64,000 nt of DNA from contig CP003316.1 in assembly GCA_000247545.1 (NCBI GenBank), positions 281,233 to 345,232 of the forward strand. Direction: 5' to 3'. Both the position numbers and the translations under genes were made by a program. Positions within the stretch are counted from its first letter, which is position 1; each line of letters starts with the position of its first letter. Of the stretch, positions 24,689-33,447 are shown piece after piece. The DNA is from Pyrobaculum oguniense TE7 (GTDB taxonomy: Archaea > Thermoproteota > Thermoprotei > Thermoproteales > Thermoproteaceae). The notes beneath the pieces are model-generated. The model searched no databases, was not told the DNA's origin, and saw only the letters and a program-made list of their open reading frames with translations.

Positions 24689-26206
24689 TTAACACGGCTC
24701 AATTGTTGAAGGGGGTTTGGAGGTAATTGCATACGTAACCATTGTTACGTGTGGAATTTCTGATGCAATACGTGAGGCGATCTTGTCCAAGACGTCGTGT
24801 GGGATCTTGGCCCAGTCGGCTGTCATAGCATCTTCGCTTTCCACAACCCTAACTGTAACTATGTAGCCCTCGGCGCGTCTATCTCCCTTTACTCCCACCC
24901 ATTTATCCTCACCCACTGTGGCGAAAGCTTGCCATACCTTCCTCAGAAGACCCGCCCTATCCAGCTCTTCTTCTACAATCTTAGTAGCTCTCCTCACTAT
25001 TTCAAGCTTCTCAAGGGTAAAGGGCCCTATTATCCTTACCGCAAGCCCTGGACCAGGAAAGGGATGTCGGTAAACTACCTCATCTGGCAAACCAAGGGAC
25101 TTTGCTATTCTTCTTACTTCGTCTTTGTAAAAATCTCTAAGCGGTTCGATTAGTTCTAGGGAAAACCAGGACGGGATTCCGCCGACGTTGTGATGGCTTT
25201 TTATTCTATCTGCGCCCTTTACTGCTCCGCTTTCTATGACGTCCGGATACAGCGTACCTTGTGCGAGGTATTTTGCATTAGGTATCCCAGCCACCACTTC
25301 TGTGAACACCTCAGCAAAGGTCTCTCCGACAATTCTTCTCTTCTCTTCGCAGTCGGACACCCCATCAAGCTTCTTAAGAAAACGCTCTCTCGCGTCGATA
25401 TACAACACGTCTATTCCTATTGATCTAAGGAGCTGTACAGCCTTCTCGGGCTCCCCCTCTCTGAATAAGCCGTGGTCGATGAAAACCGCCTTGACGCGGC
25501 TCCCTAACGCCATGTGGAGGAGAACTGCGGTGACGGTGCTGTCCACGCCACCGCTGACGCCTACGACAACAATGCCTTCTTTGACCCTTGCTTTTATCTC
25601 TTCCACTATTTTACCAACTTGCTCTTCAGGTACCCAAACCGATTTGATGCCGGCAACCTTTCTCACAAAGTTTTCCAAAAGTCGAACCCCCTTTGCCGTG
25701 TGTCTAACCTCAGGATGGAACTGAACTCCGTAGATGTGGCCGCTCCTCATAGCCGCAACGTAGCCGTTTTCGCTTACTGCCAAGACTTGGAAGCCGCTTG
25801 GAACCTCCTTTACGTAGTCGCTGTGGCTCATCCAAACCACCTCCTCTGCTTCCCACCCCTCAAAGAGGGGGTCGCTAGACAAGATTCTAACCATAGTCTT
25901 TCCGTACTCGCCCTTGCCGCGTTCTACGACTCCTCCTAGTTTTTTGGCTATCCACTGGTGTCCGAAGCATATGCCAAGCACAGGTTTTCCGAGGTAAAGG
26001 AGGTCCACCGGCAGATCTGGCGAGTTTGGTTCGTACACCGAAGCCGGGCCTCCCGAGAGAACTATGGCTTTTACCTCATCGCTTTTCGCCACTTCGAGAA
26101 CGGAGTCGTATGAAGCAATCTCCGCGTATGCCCCGATTTCTCTAATTCTTCTCGCTATTAGGTGAGCATATTGTCCGCCTAGATTTACGACAAGGATCTT
26201 CTCCAC
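24689..26206 (-). CDS. guaA: GMP synthase (glutamine-hydrolysing)
   Basis: A full-length fused enzyme, 505 aa. The class I glutaminase has the nucleophile in PVLGICFGHQ (C80) and FHPEVRHT. The ATP pyrophosphatase has GVSGGVDSTVTA (about 220), and the C-terminal dimerisation domain has HPFPGPGLAVRIIG. It converts XMP to GMP. In many euryarchaea the two domains are separate genes; here they are fused. Upstream by 27 bases is pus10. Confidence 0.97.
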   Translation of the reverse strand: MEKILVVNLGGQYAHLIARRIREIGAYAEIASYDSVLEVAKSDEVKAIVLSGGPASVYEPNSPDLPVDLLYLGKPVLGICFGHQWIAKKLGGVVERGKGEYGKTMVRILSSDPLFEGWEAEEVVWMSHSDYVKEVPSGFQVLAVSENGYVAAMRSGHIYGVQFHPEVRHTAKGVRLLENFVRKVAGIKSVWVPEEQVGKIVEEIKARVKEGIVVVGVSGGVDSTVTAVLLHMALGSRVKAVFIDHGLFREGEPEKAVQLLRSIGIDVLYIDARERFLKKLDGVSDCEEKRRIVGETFAEVFTEVVAGIPNAKYLAQGTLYPDVIESGAVKGADRIKSHHNVGGIPSWFSLELIEPLRDFYKDEVRRIAKSLGLPDEVVYRHPFPGPGLAVRIIGPFTLEKLEIVRRATKIVEEELDRAGLLRKVWQAFATVGEDKWVGVKGDRRAEGYIVTVRVVESEDAMTADWAKIPHDVLDKIASRIASEIPHVTMVTYAITSKPPSTIEPC

Positions 26207-26233
26207 TTTTCCAATTAACCATGTGTTTAAAAA

Positions 26234-27469
26234 CTATTCGATGTACAAGACGTCTAGTTCTAGGACTTCTAACCTAGTATTTAAAAGCTCTGCGACGTTT
26301 GGGGCGGTCCTGCCGCCGTCGCCGTGTACAAATTCCTTTATGTATAGCCCACCTTGGCACCTTATATAGAGCTCAAAGACGTGCGGCGACACGAGGCGCC
26401 ACGCCACGTCGTAGACCATCCTTACCCTCTTTTTTCTCGGATGAAGTCTTTTTATCCGCCTCGGGGTATATTGTGTAACAGTGGCGCCTGAAAGAGCAGA
26501 CAGCTTACTTAGGTCATCTTGTTTAAGCGGAGATTCTGAAAGTACAAGCACCCGGTAAAGCTTAATATCGGTCTTGGCCTTCTCCTTTAGCCTTCTTACC
26601 TCATTTCTGTCGGTAAACCCCACAGGAAGAAAAATTACGTCTTTATCTCTAAACGGGGCTACCTGGGCGGTGTATCTAAGCGGCTGCTTTACTTCGACAA
26701 CTAGTGGACGGCCGCTACCAAGCATACGCGCATCGCTATCTTCTCTACCCGATACATGTATTACGTGGTCCTCTCCGCCGAACGTATCACGTAGATAGGC
26801 CAATTTTTCTAGCAACGTCGTTCGCACATTACCAAATCTTTTTGCCTGGGCAATTTTCCGCCCAAGTTTGAGATAACGGCCTCCAATAAGAATGGGGTTT
26901 CTTACCACCTTTACTTGGCCGCTTACCAAGTCTACATTCACCACCACGTTAGGTCTTAGCTTGTCTACTCTCTTGTCAGAAAGGCGTCTCAGAAGCTCCT
27001 TACCGATGCGTCGGTTTACTTCATGCTTTACCGACTCACCGGTAGTGACAAGAAGACTCCTTACCACCTCAGCCTCCTTCTCAAGCAACTCTTCTGGAAG
27101 CGTAGAACCCACAGCGAAGCTTACAAAGTCTAAGCCGCGTAGTTGCTCAACAGCCATCTCTGCGTATTTTTCAACCCCCTCCATCAGATCGCCGCAGATA
27201 TAGCACTTTTCCTCGTCTACTCTTATCCCAACGCCTGCCAGAAACCTTCTCGTAGGGAGGTGGCATTTGGCCAATGCGATGAGGTCTGCCGTAACATCTT
27301 TCCCCTTTCTATAGTCTGAGACTGCGGCCATGTGCAGGATGGTCTTGATGGCTTGGCCACGCTCCCGGTTTTCAATGCCATATCCCATTAGGGCAAAAAG
27401 CCTACCTAGACAAGAGTCGCACAGGGGATATCTCCTCACCGCCTCTAGGGCCTTGAATATTAACTCCAC
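26234..27469 (-). CDS. pus10: tRNA pseudouridine synthase Pus10
   Basis: 411 aa. An N-terminal zinc/THUMP-containing region has CDSCLGR (17-23) and CYICGD. The catalytic segment SGREDSDARMLGSGRP carries the conserved aspartate in the Pus10 motif, and RCQGGLYIKEFVHGDGGR closes the catalytic domain. Archaeal Pus10 makes pseudouridine 54 and 55 in the tRNA T-loop. It lies 21 bases downstream of a TrmY-like gene that acts on the same nucleotide. Confidence 0.96.
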   Translation of the reverse strand: MELIFKALEAVRRYPLCDSCLGRLFALMGYGIENRERGQAIKTILHMAAVSDYRKGKDVTADLIALAKCHLPTRRFLAGVGIRVDEEKCYICGDLMEGVEKYAEMAVEQLRGLDFVSFAVGSTLPEELLEKEAEVVRSLLVTTGESVKHEVNRRIGKELLRRLSDKRVDKLRPNVVVNVDLVSGQVKVVRNPILIGGRYLKLGRKIAQAKRFGNVRTTLLEKLAYLRDTFGGEDHVIHVSGREDSDARMLGSGRPLVVEVKQPLRYTAQVAPFRDKDVIFLPVGFTDRNEVRRLKEKAKTDIKLYRVLVLSESPLKQDDLSKLSALSGATVTQYTPRRIKRLHPRKKRVRMVYDVAWRLVSPHVFELYIRCQGGLYIKEFVHGDGGRTAPNVAELLNTRLEVLELDVLYIE

Positions 27470-27490
27470 GGCGCCTCGTTAACCCCCCTT

Positions 27491-27964
27491 TTAAAAAGTC
27501 CTTCTACCGCTCAGCAATCTATCAGTCGTGACGTTAACAACTACTACTTGATGATGAGGCGGCAACGCCGCCAGGCCCATGCCGCAGTCAATTTCAAACC
27601 CCACTTTTTCTAGTTCTAACACGTAAGTATAGGGCGGTTTGGGGAGGCAGGGCGGTCCACTTACCGGTCCCATTACTATCCCTTCCCTTTCCGGCGTCCC
27701 TTTCCTCGTTACCACCCCAGTCTGTCCCCCGGCTACTAGGGCTTTTTTTAGAAAGCCTATTGCAGATTGCTCGTCTGGGAAAAGCCTCTTTACTCTTCCG
27801 CCGATAATCTTTACCGTCTTTTTAACATCGGTGAGGTAATAGATCACCTCCACATCCTGTCTTACTCCGTTTGATATGAGCAAGGCCCCGACCAAGATTT
27901 TAGCGTGGACGTGAGGTTCTGCTTGGAATCTCGACAACGACGTCGCTATTAAGAAACGCCTCAC
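27491..27964 (-). CDS. trmY: TrmY-like tRNA (pseudouridine54-N1)-methyltransferase
   Basis: 157 aa, somewhat shorter than the about 200 aa of euryarchaeal TrmY. Matching blocks are LLISNGVRQDVEVIYYL, KIIGGRVKRLFPDEQSAIGF followed by LKKAL, and a C-terminal LPPHHQVVVVNV that corresponds to the SPOUT knot end. TrmY methylates pseudouridine 54 to m1-pseudouridine. The neighbouring Pus10 gene supports the call strongly, since it supplies the substrate. The start overlaps the SRP54 stop by 4 bases (ATGA). Confidence 0.8.
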   Translation of the reverse strand: MRRFLIATSLSRFQAEPHVHAKILVGALLISNGVRQDVEVIYYLTDVKKTVKIIGGRVKRLFPDEQSAIGFLKKALVAGGQTGVVTRKGTPEREGIVMGPVSGPPCLPKPPYTYVLELEKVGFEIDCGMGLAALPPHHQVVVVNVTTDRLLSGRRTF

Positions 27965-29262
27965 CTGGCCATCCTAAGCCTCATCTGGCGCTTCAACGTC
28001 TTAGACATTTTCTTCAAGTTTTCGTAAACAGTCAGCATCTCCTTTACGTCTTTCGGCGTAACGCCGGCTCCCAGCGCTATGCGGCGGATCCTTGACGCGT
28101 TTAAAATATCAGGGTTTTTCAACTCTTCCATAGTCATTGAGCTCAGTATAGCACGCCACTTTTTCAGATTTTTCTGCGACAGCTCTATCTGCTCTTCGGA
28201 TATCTTAGCTGCTAATCCTCCAGGCAGTAGCTGAAAAACCTTACTGAGGGGCCCCAACTTCATCAAGCTGTCGATCTGCTTCTTGAAGGTGAGAAGGTCT
28301 AGCCTCCCGCTCTCGATTTCTTCTAGCACCTCTTCCTCTTCGAACACCGCCTTGATTTTTTCCAACAACGCGTCTAGGTCGCCCATGCCTAGCAACCTGG
28401 CTACGAACTTCCGGGGGTTAAAGGGCTCCAGCTCCTCTACGTCCTCCCCCACCCCTATGAATTTTACCCGGGCACCAGTCTTAGCTACTGCTGCCAGTGC
28501 TCCGCCTCCGCGGGCTGTGCTGTCCATTTTAGTAATAATAACTGTGTGTATTGGGAGATATTTCATAAAGGCCTCTGCCTGTGCCGCAGCGAGCTTACCC
28601 ACAGTGGCGTCTACCACGAGCACCACCTCGTCGGGGTTCACCGCGTCGTATATAGCCTTGACTTCTTGGAGCAGCGCCTCTTCATTTCTGTGCCTGCCTG
28701 CTGTGTCTATTATCAATACGTCAACCCCCTTTAAGTTGGTGACTCCGCGCCTAGCTATCTCTACGGCGTCTTTTCCATCCCTTTCGCCGTAGAAGGGGGC
28801 TCCTATCTTTTCAGCTAGTTGCTTAAGCTGATCAAACGCCGCTGGTCTAATGGTGTCGGTCTCCACCATGCCGACCTTGTAGCCCCTCTTCATTAGGTAT
28901 CTTGCCAGCTTCGCCGAAGTGGTGGTCTTGCCGCTGCCCTCTACGCCAAGTAGCAATACGATGTAGGGCTTCTTTGTCGGCTTGAACTCGGCCGGTTGCT
29001 CGCCGCCCATTAGCTTTACCAACTCCTCGTAGAGCACGTAGATTAGGTATTCTCTCGGCGGTATGCCGGCCGGCGGCTTCTCCTCCCTTATCCTCTTTAC
29101 CGCGTTATCAGTAAAGGTCTTAACAAGATCGAGCGGGACATCTGCCTTTAGTAATGTCCTTTGTATTTCCCGCGCTATTTCTTGTAAGGTTGCCTCGTCT
29201 ATGTACTCGACGCCTCTGATCTTATCTACTAGCTTGCTGAACAGCTCAGTAAGTGCCTTCAC
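27961..29262 (-). CDS. srp54: Signal recognition particle 54 kDa GTPase
   Basis: 433 aa. N domain, then the G domain with GVEGSGKTTTSAKLA (about 106), DTAGRH (about 190) and TKMD (about 245), and an M domain with a methionine-rich, basic end (KRQMRLRMAR). It binds signal peptides and 7S RNA and docks with FtsY. TATA-like attattaatacc is about 24 nt upstream of the ATG. SRP19 is also in the window (45602-45892). Confidence 0.97.
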   Translation of the reverse strand: MKALTELFSKLVDKIRGVEYIDEATLQEIAREIQRTLLKADVPLDLVKTFTDNAVKRIREEKPPAGIPPREYLIYVLYEELVKLMGGEQPAEFKPTKKPYIVLLLGVEGSGKTTTSAKLARYLMKRGYKVGMVETDTIRPAAFDQLKQLAEKIGAPFYGERDGKDAVEIARRGVTNLKGVDVLIIDTAGRHRNEEALLQEVKAIYDAVNPDEVVLVVDATVGKLAAAQAEAFMKYLPIHTVIITKMDSTARGGGALAAVAKTGARVKFIGVGEDVEELEPFNPRKFVARLLGMGDLDALLEKIKAVFEEEEVLEEIESGRLDLLTFKKQIDSLMKLGPLSKVFQLLPGGLAAKISEEQIELSQKNLKKWRAILSSMTMEELKNPDILNASRIRRIALGAGVTPKDVKEMLTVYENLKKMSKTLKRQMRLRMAR

Positions 29263-29299
29263 TTAGGGCCTCTGCGCCGAGGTATTAATAATTTCTCTC

Positions 29300-30142
29300 T
29301 TAAGTAGCTGGAGGGGCTTGGGCTTGTTGGCTTAGGTTGGCGTACCAGATGTCTATCTGCTTCATGAAATTCTCCAACCGATCTAGGATGTAGATGCCGT
29401 ACTGGGGGTATATCTCAAACACCAGCTTCTGGGGCCTCACCGCAGTCCACCTCATCTTTCTTATAAACATCACCCTAAAGACGAAGCCTCTGTACTCCAT
29501 TAGTTCTAGTTTTATCACTCCGCTGGCTAGGTATTCCTCAACGCCGAATCTGCTGATTTTATTTTCGCCGGTCGGTATTTCAGACGTCATCAGCGTCGTT
29601 ATGTCCTTTATCTTCCTGAGCTGGAACACAAGCTCTCTCATGTACTCCCTCACCCAGAGAATGTCGGTATGCGACGTTATTATAAGCGGAGCGATTGGGT
29701 CTATTACCAGCCTCTTTATACCGAACTTCTTCACGTACTCTAGGATAATCTTCGCTATCTCTCTCGGATCGGCAGTGACTTTTTCCTCCTTCGCATAGGT
29801 GCGGAAGTGCGTCCTGAGATCTAGGAATACCAGCTTGTTCTGGGTCTCCAAAGCCTCGAGGTCCCAGCCCAGCGACTCCCTTACGCCCCTCTTAACGTCC
29901 TCAGAAGGCTCGTCAATTGTGATATAGAGCCCAGGCTCGTCGTACAGCTCTGCCCCAGTCTTCAGAAACTGAAGGCTGAATATGGTCTTTCCCTGACCCG
30001 CCTCCCCTGCCACGAGGTAGATCTCCCCCTTACGGAAGCCTCCCTGTAGTAGCTGATCAATATACCAGATACCTGTTGGCACCCTGTTATCATATACTGG
30101 GTAGGTCTGGTAGTCATAGCTGTACTGCTCCTGATAAGCCAT
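29300..30142 (-). CDS. KaiC-like RecA-superfamily ATPase
   Basis: About 280 aa with one KaiC domain: GIWYIDQLLQGGFRKGEIYL, Walker A GEAGQGKT, then GLYITIDEPSEDVKRG and Walker B-like RLVIDPIAPLI. The Tyr/Gln-rich N-terminus (YQEQYSYDYQTYPVY) is unusual. A longer frame starts at 30196, but the TATA-like aaatatattta is centred about 26 nt before ATG 30142, so that start is used. The role is unknown; archaeal KaiC-like proteins act in signalling or motility control. Confidence 0.83.
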   Translation of the reverse strand: MAYQEQYSYDYQTYPVYDNRVPTGIWYIDQLLQGGFRKGEIYLVAGEAGQGKTIFSLQFLKTGAELYDEPGLYITIDEPSEDVKRGVRESLGWDLEALETQNKLVFLDLRTHFRTYAKEEKVTADPREIAKIILEYVKKFGIKRLVIDPIAPLIITSHTDILWVREYMRELVFQLRKIKDITTLMTSEIPTGENKISRFGVEEYLASGVIKLELMEYRGFVFRVMFIRKMRWTAVRPQKLVFEIYPQYGIYILDRLENFMKQIDIWYANLSQQAQAPPAT

Positions 30143-30198
30143 ACGCCGTACTTTGGGGGCGTAAATATATTTGTTTTGTTCAACATCACTATACACCT

Positions 30199-30636
30199 CT
30201 AGAAATTTGACTTTTCATAATTGCGTTGCTCCACAACGCGCCAATGATCTTTAAACTCGAAAAGCAGGACACCAGCTATCCCTGACCATAGCGAGGCAAG
30301 TTCGTCAAACTGTCTGGGATCCGCTGACGAGATGAAGAGAGCTGAGCTAAAGGCGCCGTCTCTAAAAGGCGGCATCCTGTAATCGGCGATGAGGAGCTCT
30401 CCCCAAATGCCCCTCTTATCCCTTGCCAGGCCAAGCATCTCTGTAGATATGTCCATACAGACCACGTAGCTACTCAATACCTCGAAGACTATGCCGGTGC
30501 CGCATCCCACATCGACTACCTTCTCTCCTGCCAGGGCGGCCGCCCGCAGGTACTTGGCTCTCTGCTCCGCCCCATACACCTCCTCGTATACAGGAGCTAG
30601 TTGTCTGTAGAGCTCTAGTACGTGGTCAATCTCCAT
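30199..30636 (-). CDS. SAM-dependent methyltransferase
   Basis: 145 aa. Motif I VVDVGCGTGIVFEV (about 40-53) and a motif II-like VVCMDISTEMLGLA are the class I methyltransferase fold. The protein is short and lacks the usual last strands, so it may be a minimal or partial enzyme. ATG 30636 overlaps the end of the MFS gene by 22 bases. The longer upstream frame is the antisense-free extension inside the MFS gene and lacks homology. Substrate unknown. Confidence 0.75.
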   Translation of the reverse strand: MEIDHVLELYRQLAPVYEEVYGAEQRAKYLRAAALAGEKVVDVGCGTGIVFEVLSSYVVCMDISTEMLGLARDKRGIWGELLIADYRMPPFRDGAFSSALFISSADPRQFDELASLWSGIAGVLLFEFKDHWRVVEQRNYEKSNF

Positions 30637-31709
30637 AGCATGTAGAAAGAGGCCAGCGAGGCGGCGGAGGCCAGTGCCGCCACTGCCCGGAATGTCCCCA
30701 CGTCTGTTAAAAAGCCGTAGACTATCCCGCCGGCTAACAGCCCTAGCCCCCACATCGCGTTGACGAGACCTAACGAGGCAGCAGCCCCTAGCTTCGCCGC
30801 GTAGGCCTTCGCCACCACATCGGCATAGGAAGTAGCTACTGCGTACAGCGCTGCGCCCAAGAACAAGTAATGCCCACCCGCCATGAACGACAGCGCGAGC
30901 AACACGGTGAATACGGGCCCTACGAGAAGCGCCTTAGATGATTTGTCGTGGAGAAAACCCAACAGCAATGAGGCAGGCACCTCGGCGATCATAGCTATTA
31001 GGAACAGCAACGAGGCGAGCCAAGGAACCTCGGCTAGTCTGTACTGAAACAGCGAGATGTGTATTAGGGAGAGGCCGAGGAAAAACTGCGTAGCCGCAAA
31101 GGCCGTAGCAACCCTCCACTCTCCGCCGACACGGCCTCTGCCGGACGGCCTCACACCGCTTAGCCTATACGCCGCGTAGAGTAAAGCCAGTGCGACGGCG
31201 CCGGGAAGCAAAGCCGCTGCAAAGACGTCCCTAGGCGTGTAGTACATATATAACATAGCCGTAGCCATAGTAGCACCGATAATAGCCCCTATCTGATCCA
31301 GAGCCGCGTGGATGCCGAAGGCCTTGCCCTTCGCCTTGCCGCCTCCCGCGGCTGATATGAGCACATCACGCGCGGGTGTCCTCAAAGCTTTGGCAAACCT
31401 CTCCAAGAAAATAAGCCCGGCGGCCTGCCACAGATCCTTTGCGAATATCAAGCCGCCGACGGCGGCAATCTGTAGGCCATAGCCGAGAAAAGTCTCCAGC
31501 CAGTAGCCGCCTCTCCTGTCGGCCAGAGGACCCGTCACTATACGCGCGGCGTAGCCCAAAGCGTCGCCTAGCCCGAAAACGAAGCCCACAAACACCGCTG
31601 TTGCGCCCAGCATGTATAGATACTGCGGAGCCACGGCGCGCATGCTTTCGTATAACCAATCGGCAAAAAGCGAGACGAGCCCCAACATTATTATAAGTCT
31701 TATATTCAT
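30615..31709 (-). CDS. Major facilitator superfamily transporter
   Basis: 364 aa, with about 11-12 hydrophobic segments and the MFS loop 2-3 motif GDALGYAARIVTGPLADRRGGYW. The second half repeats the pattern (SLLLGFLHDKSSKALLVG). It is slightly short for the family. Substrate unknown. It begins 7 bases after the pseudogene stop on the same strand, so the two were once co-transcribed, and it overlaps a methyltransferase gene downstream. Confidence 0.85.
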   Translation of the reverse strand: MNIRLIIMLGLVSLFADWLYESMRAVAPQYLYMLGATAVFVGFVFGLGDALGYAARIVTGPLADRRGGYWLETFLGYGLQIAAVGGLIFAKDLWQAAGLIFLERFAKALRTPARDVLISAAGGGKAKGKAFGIHAALDQIGAIIGATMATAMLYMYYTPRDVFAAALLPGAVALALLYAAYRLSGVRPSGRGRVGGEWRVATAFAATQFFLGLSLIHISLFQYRLAEVPWLASLLFLIAMIAEVPASLLLGFLHDKSSKALLVGPVFTVLLALSFMAGGHYLFLGAALYAVATSYADVVAKAYAAKLGAAASLGLVNAMWGLGLLAGGIVYGFLTDVGTFRAVAALASAASLASFYMLWRLTTY

Positions 31710-31716
31710 AGGAAGG

Positions 31717-33036
31717 CTATTTGTTCAGTCTTAAAATTTCTCTTGATATTAATATTGGTACAAGCGATATGATAAACATAATGGTGGCAATGTCGATGTT
31801 TATTATATGCGCCTCTTTTGAAGGCACAGAGAAGTAGACCAGTCCTACTGGTGTGTTGTAGTAGATATAGGTATTAAAGTTTGTCAATACTGTACCTTCA
31901 ACGGTGGGAGCGATAGATGAGCCAAAATTGCGAAAAAAAGTGTTGAGGCTGGCGGCGGCGCCCGGTCGCTTCCTTGAAACGGGGTAAAAACAGCATTTAC
32001 GGAAAGCCCTGGGATTGGCGCATACAACTCAGGCGTATTTAATACCGCAGGACGAGAAGTGACATATCTCCAACAGATATCTTCACATCCCCGTACTTAC
32101 TTACTACAAGCTGGATGGGTAGCTATATCTGCGTGAGCAAAGGTATGGTAACTGGGTTGGAGACCTCTACACCATCGCCGCTTAGGACTTGAATACTGAC
32201 GTTTTTCAAAAGCGCTGAACTTTCCTGAGATATCGCCAACGTCACCAATGTGGGGGAGCCTACAACTACGGGTTGCGTAGGCGTCGCCATCACGTTCACG
32301 TCGACGCCGCTGATGAGCGGCAGTTGTACCGTCTTTCTAAAAGTTACAGCACCGGCGTACCCCGATATACTACTCAAAGCAACTATCAAAGGAGCGTCGT
32401 AAAAACCCCCGAATTCGACCCGCTAGGTGTCATGAAGTTTAGAAAAACACGTAGAATTGGATCTAGGAGGTGAAAGAGTATCGCACGGAAACGAGGAGTT
32501 TAGGTTTTGTGAAACGGCAGACCCATTTATTGCCACGCGGGCTCTTATGTAACCAGCCGTGGGGTTAAATACCAGAACGGGTAGCTGAACAGGCTGGCCA
32601 GGTAGGTAAGCCATAGGCCTTGCCACGACAAAAGAGGAGAAGTCAAAGGGCAGCACTTCAACATTGATGCTTGACTCTGCCGAGTACATTAGAGTATACG
32701 TTACTACCTTAATAGTGTAGTATCCAGGCCGCGCGTCGAGGGGTACCTGAATAACTGCTGTGAACGTTGCCGGCGTGCCGGGTGATATTTGTTTTATTTG
32801 AATTGTAGAGCCTGTTAATACTTTAAAAGAGGAATTTATATCTATGTATAAGTTAGGCACAGGTTGTATAGATATAACTGTTATATAGAGTTGGACAATA
32901 GAGCCGGGGTATATATACGGCGGGGAGTACGATACGCCTACGTTAAAAGAAGACTGTTGCATACTAGGCGTAGCTACCTGGGCATTCGCTATCATTGCAA
33001 GGCTATTATTAATATTAACCGATATATCGGTTTCAT
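31717..33036 (-). pseudogene. Broken gene for a secreted, membrane-anchored repeat protein
   Basis: Reading the minus strand from ATG 33036 gives the signal peptide start MKPIYRLILIIA, which continues out of frame into LAMIANAQVATPS. The body holds Ig-like/NEW3-type segments (YPGSIVQLYITV, YLPGQPVQLPVLVF). In-frame TAG codons at 32423-32425 and 32123-32125 interrupt sequence that continues coherently after each (RVEFGGFYDAPLIVAL; LPIQLVVSKYGDVKISVGD). Two further frame changes occur near 32050-32070 and 31961-31984 before an intact C-terminal membrane helix (ATIMFIISLVPILI) and TAG at 31717. Five lesions make a functional product unlikely. The TATA box (aattttata) about 25 nt upstream of 33036 is still present. 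Confidence 0.85.
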
Positions 33037-33159
33037 TAGGGCAGACGAAATAGGACCATATAAAATTTTCCACTACCAGAACTCAAGCCATATCTTCACT
33101 CCGCGCAATAAATCGCTTATCCCACTTATCGGTCGTCCCGATAATTGTACAAGGAAAAG

Positions 33160-33244
33160 CGCCGGGGGTGGGATTTGAACCCACGCCCCCGAACGGGGAC
33201 GGGCTTAGCAGGCCCGCGCCTTGGACCAACTCGGCCACCCCGGC
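33160..33244 (-). tRNA. tRNA-Ser (anticodon GCT)
   Basis: An 85-nt class II tRNA with a long variable arm (TCCCCGTTCGGGGGC). The acceptor GCCGGGG pairs with CCCCGGC, with discriminator G. The anticodon loop CTGCTAA sits in the CGGGC/GCCCG stem, and the T-arm is GTGGG-TTCAAAT-CCCAC. The anticodon GCT reads AGC/AGT. No intron, CCA not encoded. A TATA-like tttaaaa lies about 27 nt upstream on the minus strand. Confidence 0.97.
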
Positions 33245-33319
33245 TGAATCCACTCCCAACGTCTGGTTTTAAAATTTTCCCCCATCTAGGGGTGGTTTAG
33301 TTCTAGTGATGGAGAAAGG

Positions 33320-33417
33320 CGCCGGGGCCGGGATTTGAACCCGGGCCCCCTGAACGGGGACGGGATTTCTCGCTTTTGTCTCCAGTCCCGCGCCTTGGGC
33401 CGCTCGGCCACCCCGGC
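33320..33417 (-). tRNA. tRNA-Ser (anticodon GGA) with 13-nt intron
   Basis: A 98-nt class II tRNA, with acceptor GCCGGGG/CCCCGGC, variable arm TCCCCGTTCAGGGGG and T-arm CCGGG-TTCAAAT-CCCGG. The anticodon loop region is 20 nt instead of 7; removing 13 nt (about 33368-33380, placement ambiguous by a few bases) gives loop CTGGAAA or CTGGAGA. Every placement from 3 to 6 bases into the loop leaves anticodon GGA (TCC/TCT codons). It is tandem with tRNA-Ser(GCT). Confidence 0.95.
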
Positions 33418-33447
33418 TGTGTTCTTTTGGCGGTGCGTATTTAAGTT

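Noticed and set aside
30637-30753. N-terminal extension of the methyltransferase
   Set aside because: It lies within the MFS coding sequence and has no methyltransferase homology; ATG 30636 is the coupled start.
32123-32425. TAG read as pyrrolysine or programmed readthrough
   Set aside because: Three further frameshifts in the same gene mark it as decayed, and the pyrrolysine system is not known in Pyrobaculum.
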